64,000 nt of DNA, from contig NZ_CP132353.1 in NCBI RefSeq assembly GCF_030758455.1, positions 3,906,001 through 3,970,000 on the forward strand, in the 5' to 3' direction. The DNA comes from Erwinia pyri (GTDB lineage Bacteria > Pseudomonadota > Gammaproteobacteria > Enterobacterales > Enterobacteriaceae). Position 1 is the first letter of the stretch. The number at the start of each line of letters is the position of its first letter. Positions 18,691-27,970 of this stretch are shown piece after piece. The position numbers and the translations under genes were made by a program. The notes beneath the pieces are model-generated. The model was not told where the DNA came from, did no database searches, and saw only the letters and a list, made by a program, of their open reading frames with translations.

Positions 18691-18952
18691 GAAACGCAAA
18701 AACCCCGCCGGAGCGGGGTTTCATTGATTGTTGAAGCTGACCGGTAAGCCGCGTTCTTTTCATGGAGAGCGTCGTGGACAGTCATTCATCTACGCTGCTG
18801 AAACGCAAAAACCCCGCCGGAGCGGGGTTTCTTTGATTGTTGAAGCTGACCGGTAAGCCGCTTTCTTTTCATGGAGAGCGTCGTGGACAGTCATTCATCT
18901 TCATCTACGCTGCTGAAACGCAAAAACCCCGCCGGAGCGGGGTTTCATTGAT
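18691..18952 (-). repeat. Tandem copies of the rnpB 3' end and terminator
   Basis: Units start at 18691, 18800 and 18915 (109 and 115 bp apart). Each holds the rnpB terminator hairpin followed by a copy of the last part of rnpB (GAAGCTGACCGGTAAGCCG ... GTCGTGGACAGTCATTCATC). The third unit merges into rnpB itself. The middle unit carries an extra TCATCT. E. coli has a comparable array of 113-bp repeats after rnpB. Confidence 0.9.
18922..18945 (-). terminator. rnpB intrinsic terminator (first of three)
   Basis: On the minus strand AAACCCCGC pairs with GCGGGGTTT around loop TCCG and is followed by TTTTT. Identical hairpins occur at about 18698-18721 and 18807-18830 in the tandem repeats. Confidence 0.9.
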
Positions 18953-19330
<378 letters not shown>

Positions 19331-19337
19331 GGCGCGG

Positions 19338-19366
19338 ATAATAGGGTATTCCGCGCGGTTTGTCAC
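19338..19366 (-). promoter_or_regulatory. rnpB promoter
   Basis: On the minus strand GTGACA (19366-19361), a 17-bp spacer and TATTAT (19343-19338) are followed by a GC-rich discriminator CCGCGCC and the rnpB 5' G at 19330. The GC-rich discriminator is typical of stable RNA promoters under stringent control. It overlaps the last codons of rsmI. Confidence 0.8.
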
Positions 19367-20220
19367 CCCTCTTGCTGCTCCAGGGCGTACTTATAGAGGG
19401 CATTCTTTTTCACGCCGTGGATTTCAGCGGTGATCTGGGCTGCTTTTTTCAGCGGCAGCTCTTTCTGCAGCAGGGCCAGCGTACGCAGCGCTTCCGGGGG
19501 CAGCGCATCCTCCTCCGCATGGAATCCTTCCACTATCAGCACCATCTCGCCTTTACGGCGGTTCTCATCTTCCAGCACCCAGGCCAGCAGTTCGCCCACC
19601 GGCGCGCCCTTAATGCTCTCCCACGTTTTGGTGATCTCACGGGCGAGCACCACATAGCGATCCGTTCCCCATACCGTCACCATATCCTGTAGACTCTCCA
19701 GCAGACGGTGGGTGGATTCGTAGAAAATCAGCGTGCGGGGCTCCTGTTCAAGGGCGCGCAGAGTATCGCAGCGACCTTTGCTTTTGGCCGGCAGAAATCC
19801 TTCGTAACAGAATCGATCGGACGGCAATCCGGCCGCGCTTAATGCTGTAATTGCCGCACAGGCGCCTGGCAGCGGTACAACGCGAATGCCGGCTTCGCGG
19901 CAACGACGGACCAGATGATAGCCGGGATCGTTGATCAGCGGCGTGCCGGCATCGGAAACCAACGCTATGCTTTGCCCTTCCTGGAGCTTAGCCAGCAACG
20001 TTTCTGCCTTATGCTGCTCATTGTGATCGTGCAATGCGAAGAGCCGCGCATTGATGGCGAAATGTTGTAGCAACAGCCCGGTATGACGTGTATCTTCCGC
20101 TGCGATCAGGTCGACGCCTGCAAGCACCGCCAGCGCACGTTGGGTGATATCGCCCAGGTTACCAATCGGTGTTGGAACGATATAAAGCGTGCTGGAAGAA
20201 ATATCATCGCGTTGTTTCAT
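19363..20220 (-). CDS. rsmI: 16S rRNA (cytidine1402-2'-O)-methyltransferase RsmI
   Basis: Methylates the ribose of C1402 in 16S rRNA. The 285-residue protein is a class III (tetrapyrrole methylase-like) SAM enzyme: N-terminal [26 protein letters not shown], and [15 protein letters not shown] are family signatures. It is divergent from lpoA with only 62 bp between starts, and its 3' end lies beside rnpB and includes the rnpB -35 box. Confidence 0.96.
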   Translation of the reverse strand: MKQRDDISSSTLYIVPTPIGNLGDITQRALAVLAGVDLIAAEDTRHTGLLLQHFAINARLFALHDHNEQHKAETLLAKLQEGQSIALVSDAGTPLINDPGYHLVRRCREAGIRVVPLPGACAAITALSAAGLPSDRFCYEGFLPAKSKGRCDTLRALEQEPRTLIFYESTHRLLESLQDMVTVWGTDRYVVLAREITKTWESIKGAPVGELLAWVLEDENRRKGEMVLIVEGFHAEEDALPPEALRTLALLQKELPLKKAAQITAEIHGVKKNALYKYALEQQEG

Positions 20221-20282
20221 TGTTTGATCCGAATTGCCGATTTAATATTGAGCATCTTGAAAAAAACATCACTGGATACAGT

Positions 20283-22355
20283 ATGCTTCCTTCGAAAGTC
20301 ATTCATAACAAAGCAGGACGCTGCATGCCTGTTCTGCTGGCCGCCCTGTTTTTTGCCGGGTGTACCAGCCAGGGCCCGCAAACGCCAACGGCGAATGTGC
20401 AGGGCGCAGCTACAGGCACCTCTGACTACTACCTGCAACAGATGCAGCAAAGCTCAGATGATAACAAGGTTGACTGGCAATTACTTGCAATCAAAGCGCT
20501 GCTTAACGAAGGGAAGGTCCCTCAGGCTAATGACCAGTTCTCCAGCCTGCCGCAGACGCTGAACGATACGCAACGTCAGGAAGCCCTGCTGTTAGAGGCG
20601 CAGTTAAAGCTGACGCAGCAGGACGTTAATGGCGCTACAGGGCTGCTGAAACAGGTGGATGTCGCTTCGTTATCGAAAGAGCAGCAGTCGCGTTACTATC
20701 AGTTGCAGATTGCTGTGAACCAGGGGCGTCCCTCTCTGGATGTGCTTCGCGCCTACATTGCGCAGGAGCCGCTGCTGGGTAATCCGGCCGATAAGCAGAA
20801 AAATATCGACGCCACCTGGCAAACGCTGGTGCAGCTGACGCCCGATCAGGTCAACAATATGGTGATCAACGCGGACGAAAACATTCTGCAGGGCTGGTTA
20901 GACTTATTGAGCGTCTACAAGGCTAACAGCAACGATCCGGATATGTTAAAATCGGGCCTTGCCGACTGGCAAACGCGCTACCCTAACAATCCGGCGGCCA
21001 AAATGCTGCCAACGGCGCTGAGCCAGGTGCAGAACTTCCAGCAGTCTTCAACCGGTAAAATTGCGTTGCTGCTGCCATTAAGCGGCCAGGCACAGGTTTT
21101 TGCCAACGCGATCCAGAAAGGCTTCAACGACGCTAAAAATGGCGTGCTGGCTCAGGCTGCCGCGCCTGCTCCTGCTGACAGTGCGCCTGCGTCGACAGAT
21201 GCCGCTGCTCAGCCTGCCGCGCAGACTGACACTAACCCGGCAGATCCCGCTGCGGCAGTAAGCCCTTCAGCCGCGCCGACAGAAGCGAACGCCAATGCCG
21301 CACCGGAGAGCAACCCTGCTCAGCCACAACCTGCCGCGCAATCCGCTAACGTAGCTGACACCGCGCCGCCTTCCAGCTCTACGCAGGTGCAGGTGTATGA
21401 CACCAGCACCCAGCCTGTTGATCAGGTTCTGGCGCAGGCGCAGCGGGATGGCGCCACATTAGTGGTCGGCCCGCTGATTAAAAGCAATGTAGAGAAACTT
21501 GCTTCTCTTCAGACGCCGCTCAATATCCTTGCGCTGAACGAACCAGAGTCGGTACAGAACCATCCGAATCTTTGCTATTTTGCGCTTTCTCCTGAAGACG
21601 AAGCCCGTGATGCCGCTCATCATATGTGGGATCAGGGTAAACGTTCGCCCCTGCTGTTGGTGCCACGCAGCTCGCTGGGCGACCGGGTCAGCAAAGCCTT
21701 TGCGGCTGAATGGCAGAAGCTTGGCGGCAACACGGCCCTGCTGCAGCAGTTCGGCTCCATTGGTGAGCTGAAGCAGGGGATCAACAGCGGTGCAGGCTTG
21801 CGCCTGACCGGTACGCCGATTACGCCGCAGCCAGAGCAGCCGCAGGGCGTGACCATTGCCGGGCTGACTATTCCAGCCCCGGTGCAGGAACCGGCAGCAA
21901 CCACAGGTGACAACGGCAGCGTGGATGCGGTCTATATCGTGGCGACGCAGAGCGAAATGGAGCTGATCAAGCCGATGATCTCTATGCGTGTCAGCAGCCG
22001 TAACATGGTGCAGATGTATGCCAGCTCGCGCAGCTATCAGGCAGGCGCAGGCCCGGACTACCGTCTGGAGATGGAAGGGATGCAGTTCAGCGATGCCCCT
22101 CTGTTGTCCGGCGCAAATCCTGCGCTGATGCAGCAGGCAGCGAAAAATTTCAATAATGACTATTCGCTGGTTCGTCTCTATGCCATGGGCGTGGATGCCT
22201 GGACACTGGCTAACCACTTTAACGAAATGCGCCAGCTGCCAGGCTTCCAGATCAAAGGAGAAACCGGCAACCTGAGCGCTTCACAGGACTGCGTTATCAA
22301 CAGGAAGTTGACATGGAGCCAGTATCGTCAGGGACAAATCGTTCCGGCAACCTGA
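20283..22355 (+). CDS. lpoA: Penicillin-binding protein activator LpoA
   Basis: Outer-membrane lipoprotein that activates PBP1A for peptidoglycan synthesis. The ATG at 20283 gives 690 residues starting MLPSK with a lipobox AALFFAGC (Cys27). The N-terminal helical TPR-like domain and the C-terminal periplasmic-binding-protein-like domain are separated by a low-complexity Ala/Pro/Thr stretch near residues 293-370. The C-terminal domain has [14 protein letters not shown] and [12 protein letters not shown], as in E. coli. Its last 43 bases overlap yraN. Confidence 0.95.
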   Translation: MLPSKVIHNKAGRCMPVLLAALFFAGCTSQGPQTPTANVQGAATGTSDYYLQQMQQSSDDNKVDWQLLAIKALLNEGKVPQANDQFSSLPQTLNDTQRQEALLLEAQLKLTQQDVNGATGLLKQVDVASLSKEQQSRYYQLQIAVNQGRPSLDVLRAYIAQEPLLGNPADKQKNIDATWQTLVQLTPDQVNNMVINADENILQGWLDLLSVYKANSNDPDMLKSGLADWQTRYPNNPAAKMLPTALSQVQNFQQSSTGKIALLLPLSGQAQVFANAIQKGFNDAKNGVLAQAAAPAPADSAPASTDAAAQPAAQTDTNPADPAAAVSPSAAPTEANANAAPESNPAQPQPAAQSANVADTAPPSSSTQVQVYDTSTQPVDQVLAQAQRDGATLVVGPLIKSNVEKLASLQTPLNILALNEPESVQNHPNLCYFALSPEDEARDAAHHMWDQGKRSPLLLVPRSSLGDRVSKAFAAEWQKLGGNTALLQQFGSIGELKQGINSGAGLRLTGTPITPQPEQPQGVTIAGLTIPAPVQEPAATTGDNGSVDAVYIVATQSEMELIKPMISMRVSSRNMVQMYASSRSYQAGAGPDYRLEMEGMQFSDAPLLSGANPALMQQAAKNFNNDYSLVRLYAMGVDAWTLANHFNEMRQLPGFQIKGETGNLSASQDCVINRKLTWSQYRQGQIVPAT

Positions 22356-22705
22356 GTCGCCAGCAAACGGGGGCGGGCTATGAGCAGCAGGCCCGCCGTC
22401 TGCTGGAGAATGCAGGTTTGACCTTTGTGGCGGCAAATGTCCGCTATCGCGCAGGAGAGATAGATCTGATCATGCGCGACAGGATGACATGGGTATTTGT
22501 CGAAGTCCGTTATCGCCGCAACGCGCTTTTTGGCGGCGCGGCGGCCAGCGTGACCCGCAGCAAGCAGCAAAAGCTGCTCCGTGCTGCGGCGCTGTGGCTC
22601 CGAAGCCGCAACAGCACACTGGAGACAGCGGACTGCCGCTTTGATGTGGTAGCGATAACCGGCACCCAGGTCGACTGGTTACCCAATGCCTTTACGGCAG
22701 AGTAG
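22313..22705 (+). CDS. yraN: UPF0102 nuclease-fold protein YraN
   Basis: A 130-residue restriction-endonuclease-like protein of the UPF0102 family. The conserved core [24 protein letters not shown] and VFVEVRYR contains the E...D...ExK-type catalytic pattern (Asp and the ExR variant). No defined cellular substrate. The start lies inside the 3' end of lpoA in another frame, as in E. coli, and translation is probably coupled. Confidence 0.93.
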   Translation: MEPVSSGTNRSGNLSRQQTGAGYEQQARRLLENAGLTFVAANVRYRAGEIDLIMRDRMTWVFVEVRYRRNALFGGAAASVTRSKQQKLLRAAALWLRSRNSTLETADCRFDVVAITGTQVDWLPNAFTAE

Positions 22706-22736
22706 TGCTCTCTCAACGACTTACCAGGTGAATGAA

Positions 22737-23327
22737 GTGCTGGAAAGAATAAAAGTTTGTTTTACCGAAAGTATTCAGACGCAGATTGCAGCCGCAGAGG
22801 CGTTGCCGGATGCCATCGCTCACGCCGCGATGACGATGGTACAGTCGCTGTTAAACGGCAACAAAATTCTGAGCTGTGGCAATGGGACCTCCAGCGCCAA
22901 TGCCCAGCATTTTGCGGCCAGCATGATCAACCGCTACGAGACAGAGCGCCCCAGCCTGCCCGCGATTGCACTCAGCGCGGATAACGTGCTGCTGACCGCT
23001 ATCGGCAATGACAGGCTGCATGAAGAGATTTACGCCAAGCAGGTCCGTGCGCTGGGCCATGCGGGCGACATTCTGCTGGCTATCTCAACGCGCGGTAACA
23101 GCCGTGACATTGTGAAAGCCGTAGAAGCAGCGGTGACGCGCGACATGACAATCATAGCGCTAACCGGATATGACGGCGGCGAGCTCGCCGGTTTATTGGG
23201 ACCGCAGGATGTGGAAATTCGCATCCCCTCGCACAGAAGCGCGAGGATTCAGGAAATGCATATGTTAACCGTGAATTGCCTGTGCGATTTAATCGATAAC
23301 ACGTTATTTCCCCACCAGGACGTTTGA
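22737..23327 (+). CDS. diaA: DnaA initiator-associating protein DiaA
   Basis: A SIS-domain protein that binds DnaA and helps timely initiation at oriC. The GTG at 22737 gives 196 residues, exactly the E. coli length, and has AGGTGA about seven bases upstream; upstream codons are out of the family alignment. The SIS core ([34 protein letters not shown]) is complete. It is in the lpoA-yraN-diaA-dolP run. Confidence 0.95.
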   Translation: MLERIKVCFTESIQTQIAAAEALPDAIAHAAMTMVQSLLNGNKILSCGNGTSSANAQHFAASMINRYETERPSLPAIALSADNVLLTAIGNDRLHEEIYAKQVRALGHAGDILLAISTRGNSRDIVKAVEAAVTRDMTIIALTGYDGGELAGLLGPQDVEIRIPSHRSARIQEMHMLTVNCLCDLIDNTLFPHQDV

Positions 23328-23337
23328 AGGAGCTTAA

Positions 23338-23910
23338 ATGAAGGCATTATCTGCAATGGCCGTGGTGCTGACCGCACTGATGTTACAGGGCTGCGTGGCA
23401 GCGGTTATCGGCAGTGCTGCGGTAGCGACCAAATCCGCCACTGACCCGCGCACCGTTGGCACCCAGGTGGATGACAGCACCTTAGAACTGCGCGTCAGCA
23501 ATGCGCTCTCCAAAGATGAACAAATCAAAACGGATGCCCACATCGTTGCTACCGCTTACCAGGGCAAAGTGCTGTTGACGGGTCAGGCGCCTTCTGCGGA
23601 TATAGCCAGCCGTGCGAAACAGATCGCCGTAGGCGTGGATGGTGCAACCGAGGTGTATAACGAGATTCGCACCGGCGATAAGGCGTCGTTCGGTACAGCC
23701 TCTTCAGATACCTGGATTACCACCAAAGTCCGTTCACAGCTGCTCTCCAGCGACCAGGTGAAATCGTCCAATGTGAAGGTGACCACCGAAAATGGCGAAG
23801 TCTTCCTGCTGGGCCTGGTGACTGAAGCTGAAGCGAAAGCGGCGGCAGATACGGCCAGTCGGGTCAGCGGCGTGAAGCACGTGACCACAGCCTTCACTAT
23901 TCTGAAATAG
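23338..23910 (+). CDS. dolP: Division/outer-membrane stress lipoprotein DolP
   Basis: An outer-membrane lipoprotein (formerly YraP) of 190 residues with lipobox LMLQGC (Cys19) and two BON domains (about 45-115 and 125-190). In E. coli it locates to the division site, binds anionic phospholipid and supports BAM function and envelope integrity; it is part of the sigma-E regulon. It begins 10 bases after diaA with AAGGAG upstream. Confidence 0.95.
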   Translation: MKALSAMAVVLTALMLQGCVAAVIGSAAVATKSATDPRTVGTQVDDSTLELRVSNALSKDEQIKTDAHIVATAYQGKVLLTGQAPSADIASRAKQIAVGVDGATEVYNEIRTGDKASFGTASSDTWITTKVRSQLLSSDQVKSSNVKVTTENGEVFLLGLVTEAEAKAAADTASRVSGVKHVTTAFTILK

Positions 23911-23925
23911 CGCAACGCGCCCGTA

Positions 23926-23971
23926 CAGGCCGGAGTGGAGTAGAGACTTAACGTCCCGCTCCCCCGGCCTG
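23926..23971. terminator. Hairpin between dolP and the PRD regulator
   Basis: CAGGCCGG (23926-23933) pairs perfectly with CCGGCCTG (23964-23971) around a 30-base loop that can form a further short pairing. It lies between convergent transcription units but has no T run. Confidence 0.45.
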
Positions 23972-24048
23972 CACGCAAGCGTAAACCACGCTGGCACTGC
24001 AGGCAGCGACCAGGCGCCAAAACCTGATGTTTCAGCAGAGGCAGAGAG

Positions 24049-25959
24049 TCAAAGCCTGCTCAGACAATCCATCGCCACCGCCTTGAAGCTGGCGAAATCT
24101 CCGCTGTCACGCAGCCTTGTCATCGCCCTTTCACGCATAAACGTCACGAAGAGATCGTAGATAGCCATCGCCTCTTCATACTCCGTTTTGCTGATGGCCA
24201 GCAGAAAAATGACGTAAGCCGTCTCATCACCCCAGGCAATGCCCTGTGGAGCCAGCACGGTATAGACCACCGTTTTCTTCGCCAGCAGCCCCAGCGAGTG
24301 CGGTAAGGCAATCCCCTCGCCCAGCATGGTACTGACAATCGCCTCACGCTCTTCCACCGAAGGCCAGAAATCGCTCTCCACCACCCCTTCCCGCTCCAGC
24401 TGTTGGCACAGCGTCTGGAACAGGGTGGCCTGAGTCATGGGCTGGTCGATAACGCAGAAATGCGCAGCATCGAAGTACTTTTCCAGCATATAGGGGCGGG
24501 TGCGATCCACCAGCACCAGCTTGCCGATCTGCTCAAGCTGATACTCCGTGGGAAAAGGCGACATCACCACCACCGGTTTGCCTTTCTCGCTCAGGCGCGC
24601 CGTGGAGATCACAAAGTCCTCCTCAACGCTGCTCTTCTGCTCATATTCACGCAGCGAAATGATGCTGCTGAGAACGATCTGCGGATACTTACGGGTCAGC
24701 ATGGCCTGAATCATACGTACCGTCGAGTTGCCGGTATCACAGACCAGCAGGATCTGCGGATGGCGCTGATAGCCCACGTTATAGTGCCGCTCCAGCCCGA
24801 CGCCAATATGCAATACCAGAAAACCGATCTCATTTTCGCTAATCACGTAGGGGGTATATTTCCCCCAGCTGGAAACGGCCGCCAGGGTAACGTCATAAGC
24901 CATCGGATAGTGCTGTTTGATGTTGCTCAGCAGCGGGTTGGGAATATTGATCTGATAGCGGACGCGGGTGATCATCGTTTTGATATGCGTCAGCAAATCC
25001 GCCCGCAGCTGAGGATCGTTTTGCAGATTGAAATTGTAGTGGTTGTTGATGTAGCTGAGGATATAGTCCACCAGCGACTCGCCATCATCGGGGCTGATGG
25101 CGCTGGGCGCAATCTCCTCCACCCGCCGTGCGGCAATATTGACACGCAGATAGGCCTCTTCCGCAGGCGAAATCGCCTTGCCGGTAATAGGCCGCATCAG
25201 ATTGATGATATGGCGGGCGGCATCGCGCACATCCTCATCCACATCCTCTGCGCTGAAGTCCGACAGTGGATAGCCTTCGCTGATACGTCTGACCGCCACG
25301 GCGCAATAGAGGCGCAGATAAAATTCGCTGTCATCCGTCATGCGGATATGGAAGCGGCTGAAACACTGATGCAGCAGCGGCTGAAGCGTTCCCAGCATGC
25401 CGCTGTTCAGCGCCTCGAGATTTAGCAGCGGATCTTCGCTGTCCTCCTGGGCAATCTGATAGAGCAGATCGGTCAGGCAGGTCCGCATCGCCACTTCGCT
25501 GCCAAACAGCTTCATGCCGTAGCGGGGCTTGGTTTCAATTGCCAGCTGATAGCGCCCCAGCCACTCTCTTACTTCAGCCATATCGCTCTGCAGCGTGGCC
25601 CGGCTGACAAACCACTCGTCGGCCAGGTCCTCCAGCTTCAGAGAAAAGGCTGAAGTAAGAAATCGGGTTAACAGATAATGTACGCGCGCGGCTGAAGTGC
25701 GGGGTACCCGGAGATGTGAAGGTGACTGCTGCTGTAGCAGGCTGTAGCGATCTGCATCCTCAATTTTTAGCTGATAGCCCTCACCGCGTGACAGCACAAA
25801 ACGCACGCCGTGATCGGCCAGCAGCTCGTTCAGGGTGGTGATGTCCGTACGGACGGTACGCGTGGAAACAGCAAAGCGTCGCGCCAGCTCGTCCTGGGGC
25901 AACGTCTCGTTTTGTAACAGATCAAAAAGCTGAGCAAGGCGTTGGTTAGGGAATCTCAC
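24049..25959 (-). CDS. BglG/MtlR-type PRD regulator with EIIB and EIIA domains
   Basis: A 636-residue modular regulator: N-terminal HTH (about 5-60), an Mga-like helical region, two PRD modules (middle third), a galactitol/lactose-type EIIB domain with the Cys site LLVCDTGNST, and a mannitol/fructose-type EIIA domain with LPHSLG. Such proteins are DNA-binding activators whose PRDs and EIIB/EIIA sites are phosphorylated by the PTS. The GTG at 25959 follows AGGAAC; an upstream GTG at 26010 is in frame but lacks a site. It is last in the minus-strand cluster and likely controls it. Confidence 0.88.
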   Translation of the reverse strand: MRFPNQRLAQLFDLLQNETLPQDELARRFAVSTRTVRTDITTLNELLADHGVRFVLSRGEGYQLKIEDADRYSLLQQQSPSHLRVPRTSAARVHYLLTRFLTSAFSLKLEDLADEWFVSRATLQSDMAEVREWLGRYQLAIETKPRYGMKLFGSEVAMRTCLTDLLYQIAQEDSEDPLLNLEALNSGMLGTLQPLLHQCFSRFHIRMTDDSEFYLRLYCAVAVRRISEGYPLSDFSAEDVDEDVRDAARHIINLMRPITGKAISPAEEAYLRVNIAARRVEEIAPSAISPDDGESLVDYILSYINNHYNFNLQNDPQLRADLLTHIKTMITRVRYQINIPNPLLSNIKQHYPMAYDVTLAAVSSWGKYTPYVISENEIGFLVLHIGVGLERHYNVGYQRHPQILLVCDTGNSTVRMIQAMLTRKYPQIVLSSIISLREYEQKSSVEEDFVISTARLSEKGKPVVVMSPFPTEYQLEQIGKLVLVDRTRPYMLEKYFDAAHFCVIDQPMTQATLFQTLCQQLEREGVVESDFWPSVEEREAIVSTMLGEGIALPHSLGLLAKKTVVYTVLAPQGIAWGDETAYVIFLLAISKTEYEEAMAIYDLFVTFMRERAMTRLRDSGDFASFKAVAMDCLSRL

Positions 25960-25990
25960 AAATGTTCCTGTTGTCAGGGAAGCCTGAAGC

Positions 25991-26008
25991 GGCCGGAAGA
26001 CCCCGGCC
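25991..26008 (-). other. Hairpin between lactonase-fold gene and regulator
   Basis: GGCCGG and CCGGCC form a six-base stem in the short gap between the two genes. It may stabilise the upstream mRNA end or attenuate read-through into the regulator. Confidence 0.4.
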
Positions 26009-26017
26009 ACAATAGCA

Positions 26018-27163
26018 TTAAGGTGTTAAAACTAACTGCGAAGGCGCGCCCACAGCGGTGTAATCATTGCTGAACGTCAGGGCACCGCTGGCAGCATCCA
26101 CCTGGAAACGGGTGATGTTATCGCTGCGCTGGTTCATGGCATACAGCGTCTTACCATCTGGTGACAGCGTCAAGGTACGCGTGTAGTCGCCCCGCGTCCA
26201 CACGTCATCTTTATGACTCAGCGTGCCGTTCGCTTCAATAGCAAAATGGCCGATACTGTTGTGTAAGCGGTTGGCGACATAGAGGTTTTTACCGGCTCTG
26301 TCGATCGCCAGACCGGCAGCAAAACTGGTGCCTTTATAGCCCGCAGGCAGTGCGGAGACGGTGGCGGCTTCAGTCAGCCTCCCGGTTTTGCGGTTCAGCA
26401 GATAACGGGTCAGCGTGGAGGCCTCTTCGTTGATCAAATAGATCGATTTGCCATCCGGGTGGAACACAAAATGCCTTGGCCCTGCGCCGGTTGAAGAGGC
26501 GGCAATCCAGGGCGGGCTGTTAGCCTGCAATTTGCCGTCGCTGCTCAGTCGGTACTGATAAAGGCGATCCAGTCCCAGATCCGTTGAGAAGACAAATTTA
26601 CCGGTGGGATCGCTGGCGATCATATGCGCATGGGGACCGTTGTGATCGCTGATGGCAAAGCTTCCCTCCACTGCCGCTGCTGGCTTGCCTGCACCCGGCG
26701 GGCCCTGATCCTGCTGTGAGTCACTGGCTTCTGCAAGACGACCATCCGCCCTGACCGGCAGCACAGCTTTACTGCCGCTAACGTAATTTGCTACCAGCAG
26801 AAATTTCCCGTCTGGCGTCAGGGAGAGGTAGACCGGCCCCGCGCCCTGCGAACTGACCTGATTGAGCTTGCTCAGGCTGCCATCCGCCGCAATGGCATAG
26901 GCCACGACAACCCCCTTCTCGCTCTCACTGGCGACATAAAGGGTTTTGCCCTTCGCATCAATGGTGAGCTGAGCAGGATTGGGCAGATCGCTGACCAGCG
27001 TTTTACCGCTGAGCGCGCCGCTGGCGGCATCAACCTGAAAACGGTAGACCCCTTCGCCGTTGGGATTATAGCTGCCGACATAGGCAAATTGCGCCTGGGC
27101 GACCAGGGGAACCGTCGCCATCAGCGCGACAGAGACGGCAGAGATCAAAGACCAGTTACGCAT
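26018..27163 (-). CDS. Exported lactonase-family beta-propeller protein
   Basis: A 381-residue protein of the 6-phosphogluconolactonase-like (Pgl/YbhE, lactonase) seven-bladed propeller family. Repeats such as LTLSPDGKTLYAMNQ and LSLTPDGKFLLVANY mark the blades, and GPHAHMIASDPTGKFVFSTDLGLD and GAGPRHFVFHPDGK are family core motifs. Unlike cytosolic Pgl it has a clear signal peptide (MRNWSLISAV...VAQA), so it should work in the periplasm, perhaps opening a sugar-acid lactone. The reaction is inferred from fold and neighbours only. Confidence 0.82.
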   Translation of the reverse strand: MRNWSLISAVSVALMATVPLVAQAQFAYVGSYNPNGEGVYRFQVDAASGALSGKTLVSDLPNPAQLTIDAKGKTLYVASESEKGVVVAYAIAADGSLSKLNQVSSQGAGPVYLSLTPDGKFLLVANYVSGSKAVLPVRADGRLAEASDSQQDQGPPGAGKPAAAVEGSFAISDHNGPHAHMIASDPTGKFVFSTDLGLDRLYQYRLSSDGKLQANSPPWIAASSTGAGPRHFVFHPDGKSIYLINEEASTLTRYLLNRKTGRLTEAATVSALPAGYKGTSFAAGLAIDRAGKNLYVANRLHNSIGHFAIEANGTLSHKDDVWTRGDYTRTLTLSPDGKTLYAMNQRSDNITRFQVDAASGALTFSNDYTAVGAPSQLVLTP

Positions 27164-27229
27164 GGTGTTCCTCGCAGCAGAAGTTCAGGAAAGAGGGATA
27201 ACGGCGGGCAGAGCGCCCGCCGGTTTAGC

Positions 27230-27970
27230 TTAACCAACCAGCTTTTTGGTCATCGCCAGCAGGGTGCTGACGTCGGCCGGGCGCGTGTTGCCGCTCTCTT
27301 TATCAATAATGGAGCTGTAGATATGCGGGATGATTTTCGGCACGCCCGCCTCAAGCGCGATCTGCAGGATCGCTTCATAGTTTTCCAGATCGATGCCGCC
27401 GGTAGGTTCCAGCCAGAAGTCGTGCTCTGCGCACGCTTTTGCCACGGCTTTGAACTCATCAATCGATTTCAGACCGCCCATCGGGAAATATTTTACCGAG
27501 CTTGCGCCCATATCCTTCAGCATGGCGATGGCGGTTTCCACCGGCACAATCGCATCGGCGGCCTGAGAACTCAGCGGTCCGGTAGAGATTTTTACCTGGC
27601 CCACGCTGCCGGTTGGGGAGATCAGCGCATTCACCACGGTCTGGCTCTGGCCCAACAGTGCGCGGCTGGTTGCTGCACCGGTGAAGACCTGATTAACGTG
27701 CTGCGGCTGGATCTCAGCGGAAATGGCGCTGACCATCGCGGACTGGTTAGGATCGCCCGCGCCCAGGCCAACAGAGATCGCATTATCAATCAGAGCGGCA
27801 TATTCACGCATATCCGCTACGGCACTCTCCACGCTGTCGTAGTTTTTCGACAGCACGCCCACCAGCACATGGCCTTCAGCCGCTTCCCAGATCTCACGGG
27901 CATTCTCTTTGGAACCGGCCAGCACGTTCAGACAGACGCGCTCCTGATAAAATTTAGGGGTCAGCGTCAT
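27230..27970 (-). CDS. KDPG-type aldolase, DgaF-like
   Basis: A 246-residue TIM-barrel enzyme of the family named after EF_0839 and Salmonella DgaF, which cleaves 2-keto-3-deoxy-6-phosphogluconate to pyruvate and glyceraldehyde-3-phosphate. The segment SVKYFPMGG holds the likely Schiff-base Lys160, and WLEPTGGIDLEN forms the phosphate-side loop. The ATG at 27970 overlaps the stop of the upstream lyase gene (ATGA), so the two are translationally coupled. The exact keto-acid substrate is inferred. Confidence 0.87.
   Translation of the reverse strand: MTLTPKFYQERVCLNVLAGSKENAREIWEAAEGHVLVGVLSKNYDSVESAVADMREYAALIDNAISVGLGAGDPNQSAMVSAISAEIQPQHVNQVFTGAATSRALLGQSQTVVNALISPTGSVGQVKISTGPLSSQAADAIVPVETAIAMLKDMGASSVKYFPMGGLKSIDEFKAVAKACAEHDFWLEPTGGIDLENYEAILQIALEAGVPKIIPHIYSSIIDKESGNTRPADVSTLLAMTKKLVG

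Noticed and set aside
18691..18952. Tandem repeats considered as a CRISPR array
   Set aside because: The repeated unit is the rnpB 3' end plus terminator, the units differ from CRISPR size, and no spacers or cas genes are present.
24403..25425. 340-residue frame opposite the PRD regulator
   Set aside because: Antisense shadow; no hydrophobic core pattern or motif.
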